Source: Brevibacillus choshinensis
Lineage (GTDB): Bacteria > Bacillota > Bacilli > Brevibacillales > Brevibacillaceae
DNA: 64,000 nt
NCBI RefSeq assembly: GCF_001420695.1
Contig: NZ_LJJB01000010.1
Location: forward strand, 1,241,114-1,305,113
Direction: 5' to 3'
Position numbers and translations under genes: made by a program. Each line of letters opens with the position of its first letter. Within the stretch, counting starts at the first letter, position 1. The notes beneath the pieces were generated by a model. The model was not told where the DNA came from. It did not search any database and saw only the letters and a list, made by a program, of their open reading frames with translations. This document shows positions 1 through 8,649 of this stretch, piece by piece.

Positions 1-152
1 AGAGTCAAGATCTTTTTTCTAGCGAAATTTGCGATCTTTTCTCATGTTTTGTCATCGCTCGTTGGCGACAAGGAATAATCTATCACATCCCAAAAATGAA
101 ATCAAGAGTTATTTTCAAAGGTTATTTCTTCCATATTTAAATGACTCTCATA

Positions 153-184
153 TAAAAAAGGAGCAGGAAAGTACTTCCCACTCC
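153..184 (-). terminator. Terminator after the TRAP operon
   Basis: On the minus strand an interrupted hairpin (GGAGtgGGAA / TTCCtgCTCC) is followed directly by a run of six T. It sits about 30 bases past the stop codon of the TRAP permease and would end the TAXI-DUF1850-permease transcript. Nothing else is seen between base 1 and the permease stop. Confidence 0.75.
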
Positions 185-211
185 ACTACTATAGCATATT
201 CAGTCGTCCGT

Positions 212-2179
212 TTAGGCTTGGATTGTCCTTACACTACGCTTTTTTACATATTGAATGACCCCTGCTGCTATCATCAGTACCAGCCCCACTCCCATCAGGT
301 ACATTTCAGGGAAGATCAATAGCACCCCACCAACAATCATCACAGCACGCATCAGCAAGTTGATCTTTGTGAATAAGAAGCCTTCTGTCGCCGCCGCGAG
401 TGCGATGACTGCCAAAACTGTAGCTACCGTAGCAAACACAATATCAGTAATACCTGAATTCGAGATGAGCATCGCCGGTTTGTAGATGAAAATGAACGGG
501 ACAATGAATCCTGCCAAAGCTAGTTTGCACGATATCCAGCCAGTCCGCTGCGGATCAGAACCCGCAATCCCCGCCCCGGCAAACGCCGCTAGCGCAATAG
601 GCGGCGTCAGATTGGCGATCGCCCCGAAATAAAAGACAAACAGGTGAGAAGCCAACGGATCAATTCCGTAAGAGGAGAGAGCCGGAGCCGCCATCGTGGC
701 CGTAATGATATAACAAGGAATGGAAGGAAGTCCCAGACCCAAAATAATAGAAGCAATCATCGTGAAAAAAAGAGTCATAAACAAGCTGCCAGATCCCATC
801 ATCAAAATGATATTTGCCAGCTTCAATCCCAACCCTGTCAGACTGAATACCCCTACGGTAATCCCCACAGCCGCACACGCTACTGCCACTCCAAGCGCAT
901 CACGAACCCCGTTTTCCAGTGCCTGCAATACATCCCGTAAATTCATGCGGCTCGATGGACGCAACGCTGCAATGATGATCGTCGCGATAATTGTAATAAC
1001 CGCTACCAGCGTAGGCGTATACCCCATCATCAGCAAAACGACGAGCAAGATAAGCGGCAACAGGAGATGTCCCCGTTCACGCATCACCTCTTTGATTTTA
1101 GGAAGCTCGTGCTTGCTCAGCCCTTGCAAATTGTCACGGTCAGCACGCAAATGCACCTGAACGAGCAGACCAAAATAGTACATGATCGCAGGGATAAGAG
1201 CAGCGATCGCAATCGTAATGTAAGGGACTCCCAACGTCTCGGCCATGATAAAAGCTGCCGCCCCCATAATTGGAGGCAAAATTTGGCCCCCTACCGCAGC
1301 AGTTGCTTCGACAGCAGCAGCGAACTCCGGTTTGTAGCCGACTCGCTTCATCATGGGTATGGTAAACGAACCTGTCGTCACAACACTCGCGATGGCCGAA
1401 CCATTAATCGAGCCATGAACAGCACTTGCGATAACCCCTACTTTTGCTGGCCCGCCCTTGCTGCTGCCTGCCAATGAGAGCGATAAATCATTGAACAGCG
1501 TACCCATTCCGGACTTGGACAAAAACGCACCGAAAATGATAAACAAAATGATAAACGAGGCAGAAACCGCCGTGGCGTCCCCGAAAATCCCTTCGGTAGT
1601 CACATACATGTAGTTGGCAATGTCACTAAAGGTGTATCCTCGATGACCAAAATCTCCTGGCAGGTATGGCCCCACATAAGCATACGCCACAAAAACGGCT
1701 GCCATCGCCGTCAGTTCCCACCCGGCAACGCGCCGGGATGCTTCGAGTACCAAGAGGCACGTAATCGTTGCAAAAATGACATCAAGGCTTGAGGGAATAC
1801 CTCCCCGATTCACAATATCCATGTAGTAGACGAATATGTATCCTGCCGTTCCTATAGAGAGGACGGCCAACAAGCCATCCAGCAAGGACAATGTCTTGCG
1901 CGACGCTCGCTTCCAGCCTGGATAAAGCACAAAGATGAGACAGAGAACAATGGCAACGTGCAAAGAACGGTGCTTCAGTGTCACAAATGGAATGGCGTAA
2001 GCTGCATACATGTGATACAAGGCAAAGGCTACTGCTATCACGGAGACCAAAACAGTCAGCCATTTTTTCGAGAAAACGCGGTATCCGGCTTCCTTATCGT
2101 ACTCTTGGAGGATCGCCTGCGCTTTACTCTCGTTGTTCCGAATCTCTTCTTCATTCGGCAATTGTACCTGCGTACTCAT
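212..2179 (-). CDS. TRAP transporter fused permease (4TM/12TM, TAXI type)
   Basis: Fused small and large membrane subunits of a tripartite ATP-independent periplasmic (TRAP) transporter, 655 residues. The first ~150 residues form four membrane segments (small DctQ-like part); the rest is the DctM-like large subunit, with typical motifs such as GSINGSAIASV, AAAVGGQILPPIMGAAAF and GLGLPSIPCYI. It would couple solute uptake to Na+ or H+ flow, using the TAXI binding lipoprotein encoded upstream at 2743-3759. The start codon follows the DUF1850 stop with no gap (TAGATG), so the two genes are translationally coupled. The substrate cannot be told from sequence; C4-dicarboxylates and glutamate are known for the family. 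Confidence 0.95.
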   Translation of the reverse strand: MSTQVQLPNEEEIRNNESKAQAILQEYDKEAGYRVFSKKWLTVLVSVIAVAFALYHMYAAYAIPFVTLKHRSLHVAIVLCLIFVLYPGWKRASRKTLSLLDGLLAVLSIGTAGYIFVYYMDIVNRGGIPSSLDVIFATITCLLVLEASRRVAGWELTAMAAVFVAYAYVGPYLPGDFGHRGYTFSDIANYMYVTTEGIFGDATAVSASFIILFIIFGAFLSKSGMGTLFNDLSLSLAGSSKGGPAKVGVIASAVHGSINGSAIASVVTTGSFTIPMMKRVGYKPEFAAAVEATAAVGGQILPPIMGAAAFIMAETLGVPYITIAIAALIPAIMYYFGLLVQVHLRADRDNLQGLSKHELPKIKEVMRERGHLLLPLILLVVLLMMGYTPTLVAVITIIATIIIAALRPSSRMNLRDVLQALENGVRDALGVAVACAAVGITVGVFSLTGLGLKLANIILMMGSGSLFMTLFFTMIASIILGLGLPSIPCYIITATMAAPALSSYGIDPLASHLFVFYFGAIANLTPPIALAAFAGAGIAGSDPQRTGWISCKLALAGFIVPFIFIYKPAMLISNSGITDIVFATVATVLAVIALAAATEGFLFTKINLLMRAVMIVGGVLLIFPEMYLMGVGLVLMIAAGVIQYVKKRSVRTIQA

Positions 2180-2695
2180 CTATTCTTCACTTCCTCTCTT
2201 CTCCAACCCGTGAACATATCGATACCACCACGGAAACCACTTGACGGACAGCTCCAGCGAAGTGCCCAATGGCAATAAGGATGCCAATCTCCATTTGCTC
2301 CCTTCGACCAACAACGTGTAGTCTTCGCGCGTGATTAAATACAACACTTGATCGCGCTGCTCGTTCAAGCCTGAAACGGTTATCCAGCCGTCATGAACAG
2401 TCAAGTGGACATCATGCTGATCTTGAAAATTGGCTGGGACTCCTGCTCCAAATGACCGGAAAGAAGTCTCGGCCAACTCCATTCCGGACAAACCTGCCAC
2501 CCGGTACGTCTCTCTCCATGGGGTTAATTCGACGGAATGAATCCACTCCAATTGAAATGTATCTTGCAACCGCATCGGTACCACGCCGATCAGTTCCTGC
2601 CGATGAAAATCACGAAGCACGAGATAGGGATGAGAACCCGCTAAAATGAGTACCGTGATCAGGAGGAAGAACGTATGCCATCGCCATTTTTTCAT
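2180..2695 (-). CDS. DUF1850 domain protein of a TRAP-TAXI operon
   Basis: A 171-residue protein with one N-terminal membrane segment or uncleaved signal (residues ~5-22, LLITVLILAG) and a soluble domain on the outside. It matches what I recall of DUF1850: a short protein with an early SVELTPWRETY-like stretch, almost always found between the TAXI binding protein and the fused TRAP permease, as here. Its role is unknown; an accessory part of the transporter is a reasonable inference. It lies 47 bases after the binding protein and abuts the permease start, so all three should share one transcript. Confidence 0.85.
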   Translation of the reverse strand: MKKWRWHTFFLLITVLILAGSHPYLVLRDFHRQELIGVVPMRLQDTFQLEWIHSVELTPWRETYRVAGLSGMELAETSFRSFGAGVPANFQDQHDVHLTVHDGWITVSGLNEQRDQVLYLITREDYTLLVEGSKWRLASLLPLGTSLELSVKWFPWWYRYVHGLEKRGSEE

Positions 2696-2742
2696 GTTGG
2701 AATCCTCCCCCTCACCGCGTTATTGCCTTGTCTTGCGCCCTT

Positions 2743-3759
2743 TTAATTCAGAGCGCCGACTTCTTTGTAGTATTTTTCAGCCCCTGGATGCAGGGGAACC
2801 ACTAAATTCTTGCCCGCTTCCTTCACATCGATTTCCTTGGCTGCGCTGTGCGCCGCTCTCAATGCCTCCATCTCGTCAAAGAACGTTTTGGTCAGCTTGT
2901 ATACTTGATCATCAGACAAGTCATTACGCACTAGCAAAATATTGCGGATCGCGGCTGTTTGAATCGGTTGATCGTTCTTGTACAGTCCAGCTGGAATCTC
3001 GGCCGACACAAAGAACGGGAACTGCTCCTTCATCTTCTCCACATCTTCTTTTTTGATCGGAACGATCTCGACGTCCTTGGTTGTACTGAGGTCGATTACC
3101 GTAGAGTTCGGCAATCCAGATGTAACAAATGCCGCATCAATTGCATTGTTTTTCAGTTGCTCGATCGCTTCTGCATACGACAGGTAGTCTGCTTTGATGT
3201 CGTCATACGAAATGCCATGCCCTGCCAAGACCATACGCGCATTCACTTCTACCCCAGAGTTGGGAGCCCCTACACCGACGCGTTTCCCTTTCAAATCTGC
3301 CACTGACTTGATATTGCGGTCTTTTAACGTCACGATTTGCACGTAGTTCAGATACAGCCCAGCCATCGCACGAAGATCTTTGATGGCACCGCCCTCTTTG
3401 AAATTTTCCTGACCAGCATAAGCAAACGTCGTTACATCAGACATGACAAACGCTACATCTGCCTTTTTGGCTTTTACCAAATTGATATTTTCCACGGATG
3501 CACCGGTCGATTGGACGGAAGCGTTGTAGCCCAGCTTCTCTTTGTAGATCTTGGCCATCGCCCCACCCAGCGTGTAATACGGACCGGAGCTGCCCCCTGT
3601 CGCGATCGTCAAAAACTTCTGTTCAGCCCCGCCACCTGCAGCCGCTCCTCCCGATTGTCCCGCTTGTGGTGCTGTTGTGGATTGCCCGCCACAAGCAGAT
3701 ACGGTCAATACAAGCAGCACAGATGACATGATTGTCAGCATCTTGTTTTTTATCATCAT
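2743..3759 (-). CDS. TAXI family TRAP transporter solute-binding lipoprotein
   Basis: A 338-residue extracytoplasmic binding protein. The N terminus is a lipoprotein signal (lipobox VSAC, Cys about residue 23) followed by a Gly/Gln/Ala-rich linker. The mature part begins FLTIATGGSSGPYYTLGG, the hallmark of the TAXI (TRAP-associated extracytoplasmic immunogenic) family; GVGAPNSGVEVNARMVL and LYLNYVQIV are further family-like stretches. It would capture a solute outside the membrane and hand it to the fused permease. The start has two ATGs in tandem behind AAAGAGGGGGA. It is the first gene of the operon and lies behind a sigma-54 promoter at 3808-3823. Confidence 0.95.
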   Translation of the reverse strand: MMIKNKMLTIMSSVLLVLTVSACGGQSTTAPQAGQSGGAAAGGGAEQKFLTIATGGSSGPYYTLGGAMAKIYKEKLGYNASVQSTGASVENINLVKAKKADVAFVMSDVTTFAYAGQENFKEGGAIKDLRAMAGLYLNYVQIVTLKDRNIKSVADLKGKRVGVGAPNSGVEVNARMVLAGHGISYDDIKADYLSYAEAIEQLKNNAIDAAFVTSGLPNSTVIDLSTTKDVEIVPIKKEDVEKMKEQFPFFVSAEIPAGLYKNDQPIQTAAIRNILLVRNDLSDDQVYKLTKTFFDEMEALRAAHSAAKEIDVKEAGKNLVVPLHPGAEKYYKEVGALN

Positions 3760-3807
3760 GCATGTCCCCCTCTTTCTTTATGAAATCGCTTTCAATACGT
3801 ATTTAAA

Positions 3808-3823
3808 TGCAACATCTATGCCA
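3808..3823 (-). promoter_or_regulatory. Sigma-54 promoter of the TRAP-TAXI operon
   Basis: On the minus strand the sequence reads TGGCAT, five bases, TTGCA. This keeps the invariant GG and GC of the -24/-12 elements at the correct spacing (consensus TGGCAC-N5-TTGCA). It lies about 50 bases before the TAXI start, and the neighbouring operon encodes a sigma-54-dependent response regulator, which makes the assignment strong. Confidence 0.8.
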
Positions 3824-3883
3824 AGCAGAAGGTTAGCAGATGATTCCGGCATTGCTTGCCCTTAATCAGTTCTCCTAACAAAA

Positions 3884-3930
3884 ATCCGGCAGAAAAATCC
3901 CCTCCGAGCGGAATTTTTTGCCGGTTTTGA
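3884..3930 (-). terminator. Terminator of the two-component operon
   Basis: A long hairpin on the minus strand with outer arms CCGGCA / TGCCGG and a nearly paired AT-rich inner stem, followed by ATTTTTG. It begins a few bases after the response regulator stop at 3934 and separates that operon from the TAXI promoter. Confidence 0.85.
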
Positions 3931-3933
3931 TGA

Positions 3934-5301
3934 TTATTCTATTTCGAGATATTGCTTGAGCTTTTGCCGCAAACCTCGTTCACTAATGCCCAGCTGATCC
4001 GCTGTTTTCTTTCGATGGCCAGCATGACGTTCCAGCGTATGCAAAATGACGCGCCGTTCCGCTTCATCCAGGGTGATACCGTTCGGAATGATCACCCCGT
4101 CTCTTTCGGATTGCCTACCCTGTACGTCCTGCTTGCGCTCTGTCAAAGCTGGAGGCAAGTCCTCCAATGTAATACGCTCCCCTTGGGAAAGCGCAACCGC
4201 ATACTCCACAATATTGGCCACCTCCCGTACATTCCCCGGATACGTGTAAGAGTAGAGCCATTTTTTCGCCTCTGGGGTGAAGACTTTCTCGCGCTTCCCC
4301 ATACTGAGCGTGCATCTTTGCAGAAAATGATCGACGAGGTGTGCAATGTCCTCCATCCGTTCCCGCAGCGCCGGGGTGCGAATCGGGATGACATTGAGCC
4401 GGTAAAAAAGATCCTCACGAAACGTCCCCTTGGCCACTTCGTCCTCCAGCTGCCGATTGGTCGCGGCAATGATCCGGATATCCACCTCTTTTTGTTCATA
4501 GCTGCCGAGAGGAGTGACGACCCTGTCCTGAATGACCCGCAATAGCTTTGCCTGTAAGGAGAGTGGCATTTCCCCGATTTCATCAAGGAACACCGTGCCC
4601 CCGTGAGAACGCTCAAACAGACCTTTTTTACTCTGATAAGCCCCCGTAAATGTCCCCTTTTCATGCCCAAACAGTTCACTTTCTAATAAAGTCTCGGGGA
4701 TCGCCGCACAATTAATTACGGAAAACGGAGCCAAGGATCGATTCCCTTCAAAATGAATAGCTCGTGCCACCAGCTCCTTGCCAGTCCCACTTTCTCCTGT
4801 AATCAAAATGCTCGAAGGAATGTCCTTTACTTTTTTGATCAGTTCAAACACCCTGCCCATCACAGGACTTTTTCCGATGATCCCTGCGTACGACTGCTGC
4901 TGCTTTACCGCATCACTCAAGACCTGTACCTGTTTGTGCAGCGCCTGAAATTCAAAGGCCTTGTCCAAGAGCAGCTTGACCTCGTCTATATGTAGCGGCT
5001 TGGTCAAATAGTGGTAGGCTCCAGCCTTGATCGCTTCTACGGACGACTCGATGGTTCCATATGCTGTCATCATAATCACCGTAATCTGTGGTCGAATGGT
5101 CTTGATCTGGGAAAGCAATGCCAATCCACTCGATTGTCCGAGACTCAGATCCAACAAGACGCAGTCGATCTGCTCCGATTGCACCGTCTCCAATGCGGTT
5201 TCGGCATCCGTCGCAGTCCAAACCGCATAATCATCCTCCAGCGCAAAGGAGAGGGAGACACATATTGAAGGTTCATCATCGACAATCAACAAGTTTTGCA
5301 T
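3934..5301 (-). CDS. NtrC-family sigma-54-dependent response regulator
   Basis: A 455-residue activator of sigma-54 promoters. Domains in order: receiver (residues 1-~115; acidic pocket DDE at 8-10, phospho-acceptor Asp51 in LLDLSLG, Thr79, Lys101), AAA+ domain (~140-370; Walker A GESGTGKE about 169-176, sigma-54 contact loop GTFTGA about 216-221, Walker B VFLDEIGE) and a Fis-type helix-turn-helix at the C terminus (TADQLGISERGLRQKLKQ). I place the start at the ATG at 5301, because AGGAGG lies six bases before it; a longer reading from an upstream TTG would put that ribosome site inside the gene. It overlaps the kinase end by 26 bases. The likely target is the sigma-54 promoter of the TRAP operon. 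Confidence 0.93.
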   Translation of the reverse strand: MQNLLIVDDEPSICVSLSFALEDDYAVWTATDAETALETVQSEQIDCVLLDLSLGQSSGLALLSQIKTIRPQITVIMMTAYGTIESSVEAIKAGAYHYLTKPLHIDEVKLLLDKAFEFQALHKQVQVLSDAVKQQQSYAGIIGKSPVMGRVFELIKKVKDIPSSILITGESGTGKELVARAIHFEGNRSLAPFSVINCAAIPETLLESELFGHEKGTFTGAYQSKKGLFERSHGGTVFLDEIGEMPLSLQAKLLRVIQDRVVTPLGSYEQKEVDIRIIAATNRQLEDEVAKGTFREDLFYRLNVIPIRTPALRERMEDIAHLVDHFLQRCTLSMGKREKVFTPEAKKWLYSYTYPGNVREVANIVEYAVALSQGERITLEDLPPALTERKQDVQGRQSERDGVIIPNGITLDEAERRVILHTLERHAGHRKKTADQLGISERGLRQKLKQYLEIE

Positions 5302-7210
5302 CGCTGTCCTCCTGTTCAAACCTCAGGGTAAAGGTAGTACCTGCCCGGACCTCACTGCTCACTTCCATACGTGCGCTGTGCTCCCGCATAATTTTTTGGC
5401 TCACGTAAAGACCAAGCCCAATCCCTTGGGACTTGCTGGTATAAAAAGGCTCAAACAAGTTGCGCAATTGCTCTTCCCCCATGCCTTCCCCAGTGTCTTT
5501 GACCGATAGCCACGCCTCACCGTTGCCTTCTCCCGCCTGAATGTTCAATCGCTTCTCGCTGCTCGCCACCATTGATTCCATCGCATTAAGGACTAGATTA
5601 ATCAAGACCTGCTTGACCCTTCCTCGGTCCACATCGATCGTCAAGTGGTCCGGTATGCTGATACACACCTGAATCCGCTCACTCTCCATCCGCCTCGTAA
5701 ACAGGCCGAGGACCGAATACACCAGCTCATCCACGGAGGTCTTATGAGTCTGGAGAGGCTTGGTCCTGGAATAATCGAGCAAATCTTCGAGAATCCGATT
5801 CATCCGTTCCATTTCCTCAGGGACATAACGGAGCATCTGCGTGCGGAAACGGGAATCATCTATTTTCTTCGGCAACAGCTCAACGAACGTCTTGATCGCC
5901 GTTAAGGGATTGCGTAATTCATGGGCTATCCCCGCAACCAGCTGACCGAGGGCGCGCATTTTCTCCTGAGCGATCAAACGTGCTTGCATTCGCTTTTGCT
6001 CCGTCCGATCCTGTAGTGTCACGATCCAGCCTACCTGTTCGTGTGTACTATTGATAAAGGGCGCCATGTAATAATGATAGATCTGTTGTGATTCCTGATC
6101 CCACAAAAACTCACCCTCGTACTGCCGATGCCTGTTTTGTACAGCCGTTTCCCAAGGCAACTGAGGTAAGACGGATACAATATGCCACCCTAGCGATTCG
6201 TCGCTTACAGCCAACATTCGTTTTGCCACCTGATTTACCAGTGTGATATGCCCGTCCATGTCCAGCGAAAGGATCGAGCTTTCCGTATGATCGAGAACTT
6301 TACGTTGAAAGGCGAGCACGTCTGCCAGTGCTGCTGTTTGCCGCTTTACCTCTGCTTGCAAACGTTTATTCCATGTGTAAAACGTCGCTATCGAAATCAC
6401 GCCGACAGCCAAAGCGATCAAAAGACCAGCTACCACCTTGCGCCACCAGTCAGTCAAATGGGGCGAGTACGGCTCAAAATATTTGCTGTACAGCCTCGTA
6501 TACGTCCCATCCCGATACAGCTGATTTAATCCTTCATTCAGCGAATCCAGGAGCTCTGAATGCCCCTCGCGAACAGCGAATGCGTAATCAGTCGGATTGA
6601 TCAAGCCAGACCGCATCGTAAAATCATCCCAGCGGTTTTCTTTTCGCAACAGGTACTCCGCTGTCCAGCGATTGCCTATAAAGGCATCGGCCCGCCCGCG
6701 AAGCAGATTTTCCAGCGCTTCCTGTTGACTAAAGGACACGACCATTTTGACTCTTCTGACACTTTCCAATAGATCCATACTCGTATGGGCGCGCTGGACC
6801 GCAACGACCTTCTCGCTCAATTGATTCAGGGTAAAAATTTCTTGATCATAGCTCGGTACCAAAAGCACCTCCGACATCGTAAAAAAGGATTCGCTAAAAT
6901 CAAAGACCTGATCGTATCGGTTGGTATACTTCATGCCCAGGAGCACGTCCACTTCGCCAGTACGCAAGGCAGTCACTGCATCCTCCCAGTCAAGGGGTAC
7001 GTATTCCAACTCCCAGCCGTTATGCTGCGCAATGGCACGGATCAGCTCAATATTGAAGCCAACCATCTCCCCATTCGAATCCAAAGAGGAGAATGGAGGA
7101 AGCGCTTTGTCAAAAGCAATTCGCAAGATCTTGTCTTCGGCGTATACATCAGCTGGAAACAAGCAGCCACAAGCAAGCAGCAGAATAAACAACCAATAGC
7201 GAATGATCAA
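5276..7210 (-). CDS. Sensor histidine kinase with SBP_bac_3-like input domain
   Basis: A membrane sensor kinase of about 644 residues. After a signal sequence comes a periplasmic-binding-protein-like domain of family 3 (to ~residue 255: ILRIAFDKALPPFSSLD, GFNIELIRAIA, LRTGEVDVLLG), a membrane segment (LLIALAVGVISIATFY), a PAS domain, a HisKA domain with the phosphorylated His in AHELRNPL, and a HATPase domain (N box LVLNAMES, G boxes DTGEGMG and GIGLGLYVS). The start is taken as the TTG at 7210, which has AAAGGAGGAGG just before it; an ATG 39 bases upstream lacks such a site. It pairs with the overlapping response regulator and probably senses the solute carried by the TRAP system. Confidence 0.92.
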   Translation of the reverse strand: MIIRYWLFILLLACGCLFPADVYAEDKILRIAFDKALPPFSSLDSNGEMVGFNIELIRAIAQHNGWELEYVPLDWEDAVTALRTGEVDVLLGMKYTNRYDQVFDFSESFFTMSEVLLVPSYDQEIFTLNQLSEKVVAVQRAHTSMDLLESVRRVKMVVSFSQQEALENLLRGRADAFIGNRWTAEYLLRKENRWDDFTMRSGLINPTDYAFAVREGHSELLDSLNEGLNQLYRDGTYTRLYSKYFEPYSPHLTDWWRKVVAGLLIALAVGVISIATFYTWNKRLQAEVKRQTAALADVLAFQRKVLDHTESSILSLDMDGHITLVNQVAKRMLAVSDESLGWHIVSVLPQLPWETAVQNRHRQYEGEFLWDQESQQIYHYYMAPFINSTHEQVGWIVTLQDRTEQKRMQARLIAQEKMRALGQLVAGIAHELRNPLTAIKTFVELLPKKIDDSRFRTQMLRYVPEEMERMNRILEDLLDYSRTKPLQTHKTSVDELVYSVLGLFTRRMESERIQVCISIPDHLTIDVDRGRVKQVLINLVLNAMESMVASSEKRLNIQAGEGNGEAWLSVKDTGEGMGEEQLRNLFEPFYTSKSQGIGLGLYVSQKIMREHSARMEVSSEVRAGTTFTLRFEQEDSDAKLVDCR

Positions 7211-7250
7211 ATTACGCCTCCTCCTTTCCCCGACTAGCTTTGGTCTCATA

Positions 7251-7278
7251 GAAAAGACCCCTGCTCATACAGGGGTCT
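7251..7278 (-). terminator. Terminator after the GNAT gene
   Basis: A perfect nine-base hairpin, AGACCCCTG / CAGGGGTCT, with a six-base loop, followed on the minus strand by TTTTC. It lies just past the acetyltransferase stop codon. Confidence 0.85.
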
Positions 7279-7283
7279 CGCTC

Positions 7284-7886
7284 CTACTTGTTACGGAAAA
7301 AGTCCTCACGCAAAAGCCCCATCATGATGGTATCGTAATACTGTCCGTCGACGTATTCGTTCTGACGAAGCCTTCCTTCTACCACGAAGCCGCATTTCTC
7401 ATAGGCGCGAATCGCACGGGCATTTCCGCTCCACGTATCTAGCTGCACCCGATTCAAGTTTAACTTGTTAAAGAGAAAGCGGAGCAACACCTGAAGCGTA
7501 TCGGTTCCGTATCCTTTGCTCCAGTATCCTTTATCCATGATGGCAATTCCGATGGTGGCTGCCCGCGTAACGGGATTGACTTCGCGGTAATCACAACTGC
7601 CAATATGCACACCTTCTCTTGTATAGACGGAAAACACAAATCTATTTAATTTATCCGACAACTGGGCGGATCGAACATTTTCGTCATACATCGCATGTAA
7701 TGAATCTAACGATATATTGCTGTAAATCGCTACCGATGTGCCCGCAGCCCATGTAGCCGCTTCTTCATCGTTACGCCAAACATACATCCGCTCCATATCT
7801 TCTCTGGTAACTGGTCGTAATTCGATTAATTTTCCTGTGTACAAACCGTTCACTGCCTTCCGATGGTTTTTTTGCAAATGGGTCAC
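7284..7886 (-). CDS. GNAT family N-acetyltransferase (RimJ/RimL-like)
   Basis: An acetyl-CoA-dependent N-acetyltransferase of up to 200 residues. Family features: beta1 KLIELRPVTREDMERMYVW, the substrate strand IGSCDYREVN, the acetyl-CoA loop region GIAIMDKGYWSKGYGTDTL with KGYGT, and the C-terminal LNRVQLDTWSGNARAIRAYEKCGFV that closes RimJ/RimL-type enzymes. The substrate cannot be told. The start is doubtful: the GTG at 7886 has a poor ribosome site, while a good site (AAAGGTGTGGTGA) precedes two ATGs at 7914 and 7911 that lie one base out of frame, separated by a run of six A. A downstream GTG (VNGLYTGKL) is another possible start. It stands alone between the his terminator and its own terminator. 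Confidence 0.85.
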   Translation of the reverse strand: MTHLQKNHRKAVNGLYTGKLIELRPVTREDMERMYVWRNDEEAATWAAGTSVAIYSNISLDSLHAMYDENVRSAQLSDKLNRFVFSVYTREGVHIGSCDYREVNPVTRAATIGIAIMDKGYWSKGYGTDTLQVLLRFLFNKLNLNRVQLDTWSGNARAIRAYEKCGFVVEGRLRQNEYVDGQYYDTIMMGLLREDFFRNK

Positions 7887-7954
7887 GTCGGCTAATGATG
7901 TTTTTTGTCATCATGGTCACCACACCTTTCGAAAGTCAGATAGTGCAATAGTAA

Positions 7955-7988
7955 CAAAAAAACCACTCTCTGGTAAAGGGAGTGGTTT
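7955..7988 (-). terminator. Terminator of the histidine operon
   Basis: Hairpin AACCACTC / GAGTGGTT followed by a T run on the minus strand, 17 bases after the hisI stop codon. Confidence 0.85.
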
Positions 7989-8004
7989 GGGCTGTATCTA
8001 TTGA

Positions 8005-8649
8005 TCAACGGCGGCTCTGGAGCTCGGTTAAGACCTGATCCAGCGGCAATTTTTGCTCCCGCAGGAGAACGAGCAAATGGAAGATCAGATCAGATGCTTC
8101 GTAGCGCAGTTCTTCATGGCTTCGATTTTTTGCTGCGATGATGACCTCAGCCGCCTCTTCGCCTACCTTTTTCAAGATCTTGTCCACGCCTTTTTCAAAT
8201 AAATACGTCGTGTAAGAGCCTTCAGGGCGCTCTGCTTCGCGGGCTGCAATCAATTGCTCCAGTTCTGCGAGAATGGCAAAACGGTCAGCAGTACCTGTAC
8301 TGGAAGCCTCCTGTGCGCCTTCTACCAGCTCACCCGCAAAACAGCTATACGCTCCTGTGTGGCAGGCAGGACCATTTGGCACTACCTGTACAACCAATGC
8401 GTCACCGTCGCAATCATAGCGAATGGAAAGGATCTGCTGCGTATTTCCAGACGTCGCTCCTTTGTGCCACAGCTCTTCACGCGAACGGCTCCAGAACCAG
8501 GTCTCCTTCGTCTCCAGCGATTTTTGCAGCGACTCCTTGTTCATATAAGCGAGCGTCAGTACTTCCTTGCTCACCGCATCCTGTACAATGGCGGGAATGA
8601 GGCCATTTTCATCAAATTTCAATTGTTCCCACGCGATCTCTGCTGTCAT
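8005..8649 (-). CDS. hisI: Bifunctional phosphoribosyl-AMP cyclohydrolase / phosphoribosyl-ATP pyrophosphatase
   Basis: A HisIE fusion of 214 residues that performs steps 2 and 3 of histidine synthesis: PR-ATP to PR-AMP, then ring opening. The N-terminal cyclohydrolase (residues ~1-115) has the metal and zinc motifs [29 protein letters not shown] and [12 protein letters not shown]. The C-terminal pyrophosphatase (~125-210) has [20 protein letters not shown] and [12 protein letters not shown]. The ATG overlaps the hisF stop (ATGA), so translation is coupled. It is the last gene of the operon. Confidence 0.97.
   Translation of the reverse strand: MTAEIAWEQLKFDENGLIPAIVQDAVSKEVLTLAYMNKESLQKSLETKETWFWSRSREELWHKGATSGNTQQILSIRYDCDGDALVVQVVPNGPACHTGAYSCFAGELVEGAQEASSTGTADRFAILAELEQLIAAREAERPEGSYTTYLFEKGVDKILKKVGEEAAEVIIAAKNRSHEELRYEASDLIFHLLVLLREQKLPLDQVLTELQSRR

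Noticed and set aside
5302-5319. TTG start six codons upstream for the NtrC-type regulator
   Set aside because: That reading would include the AGGAGG ribosome site of the ATG at 5301, which begins the conserved receiver domain.
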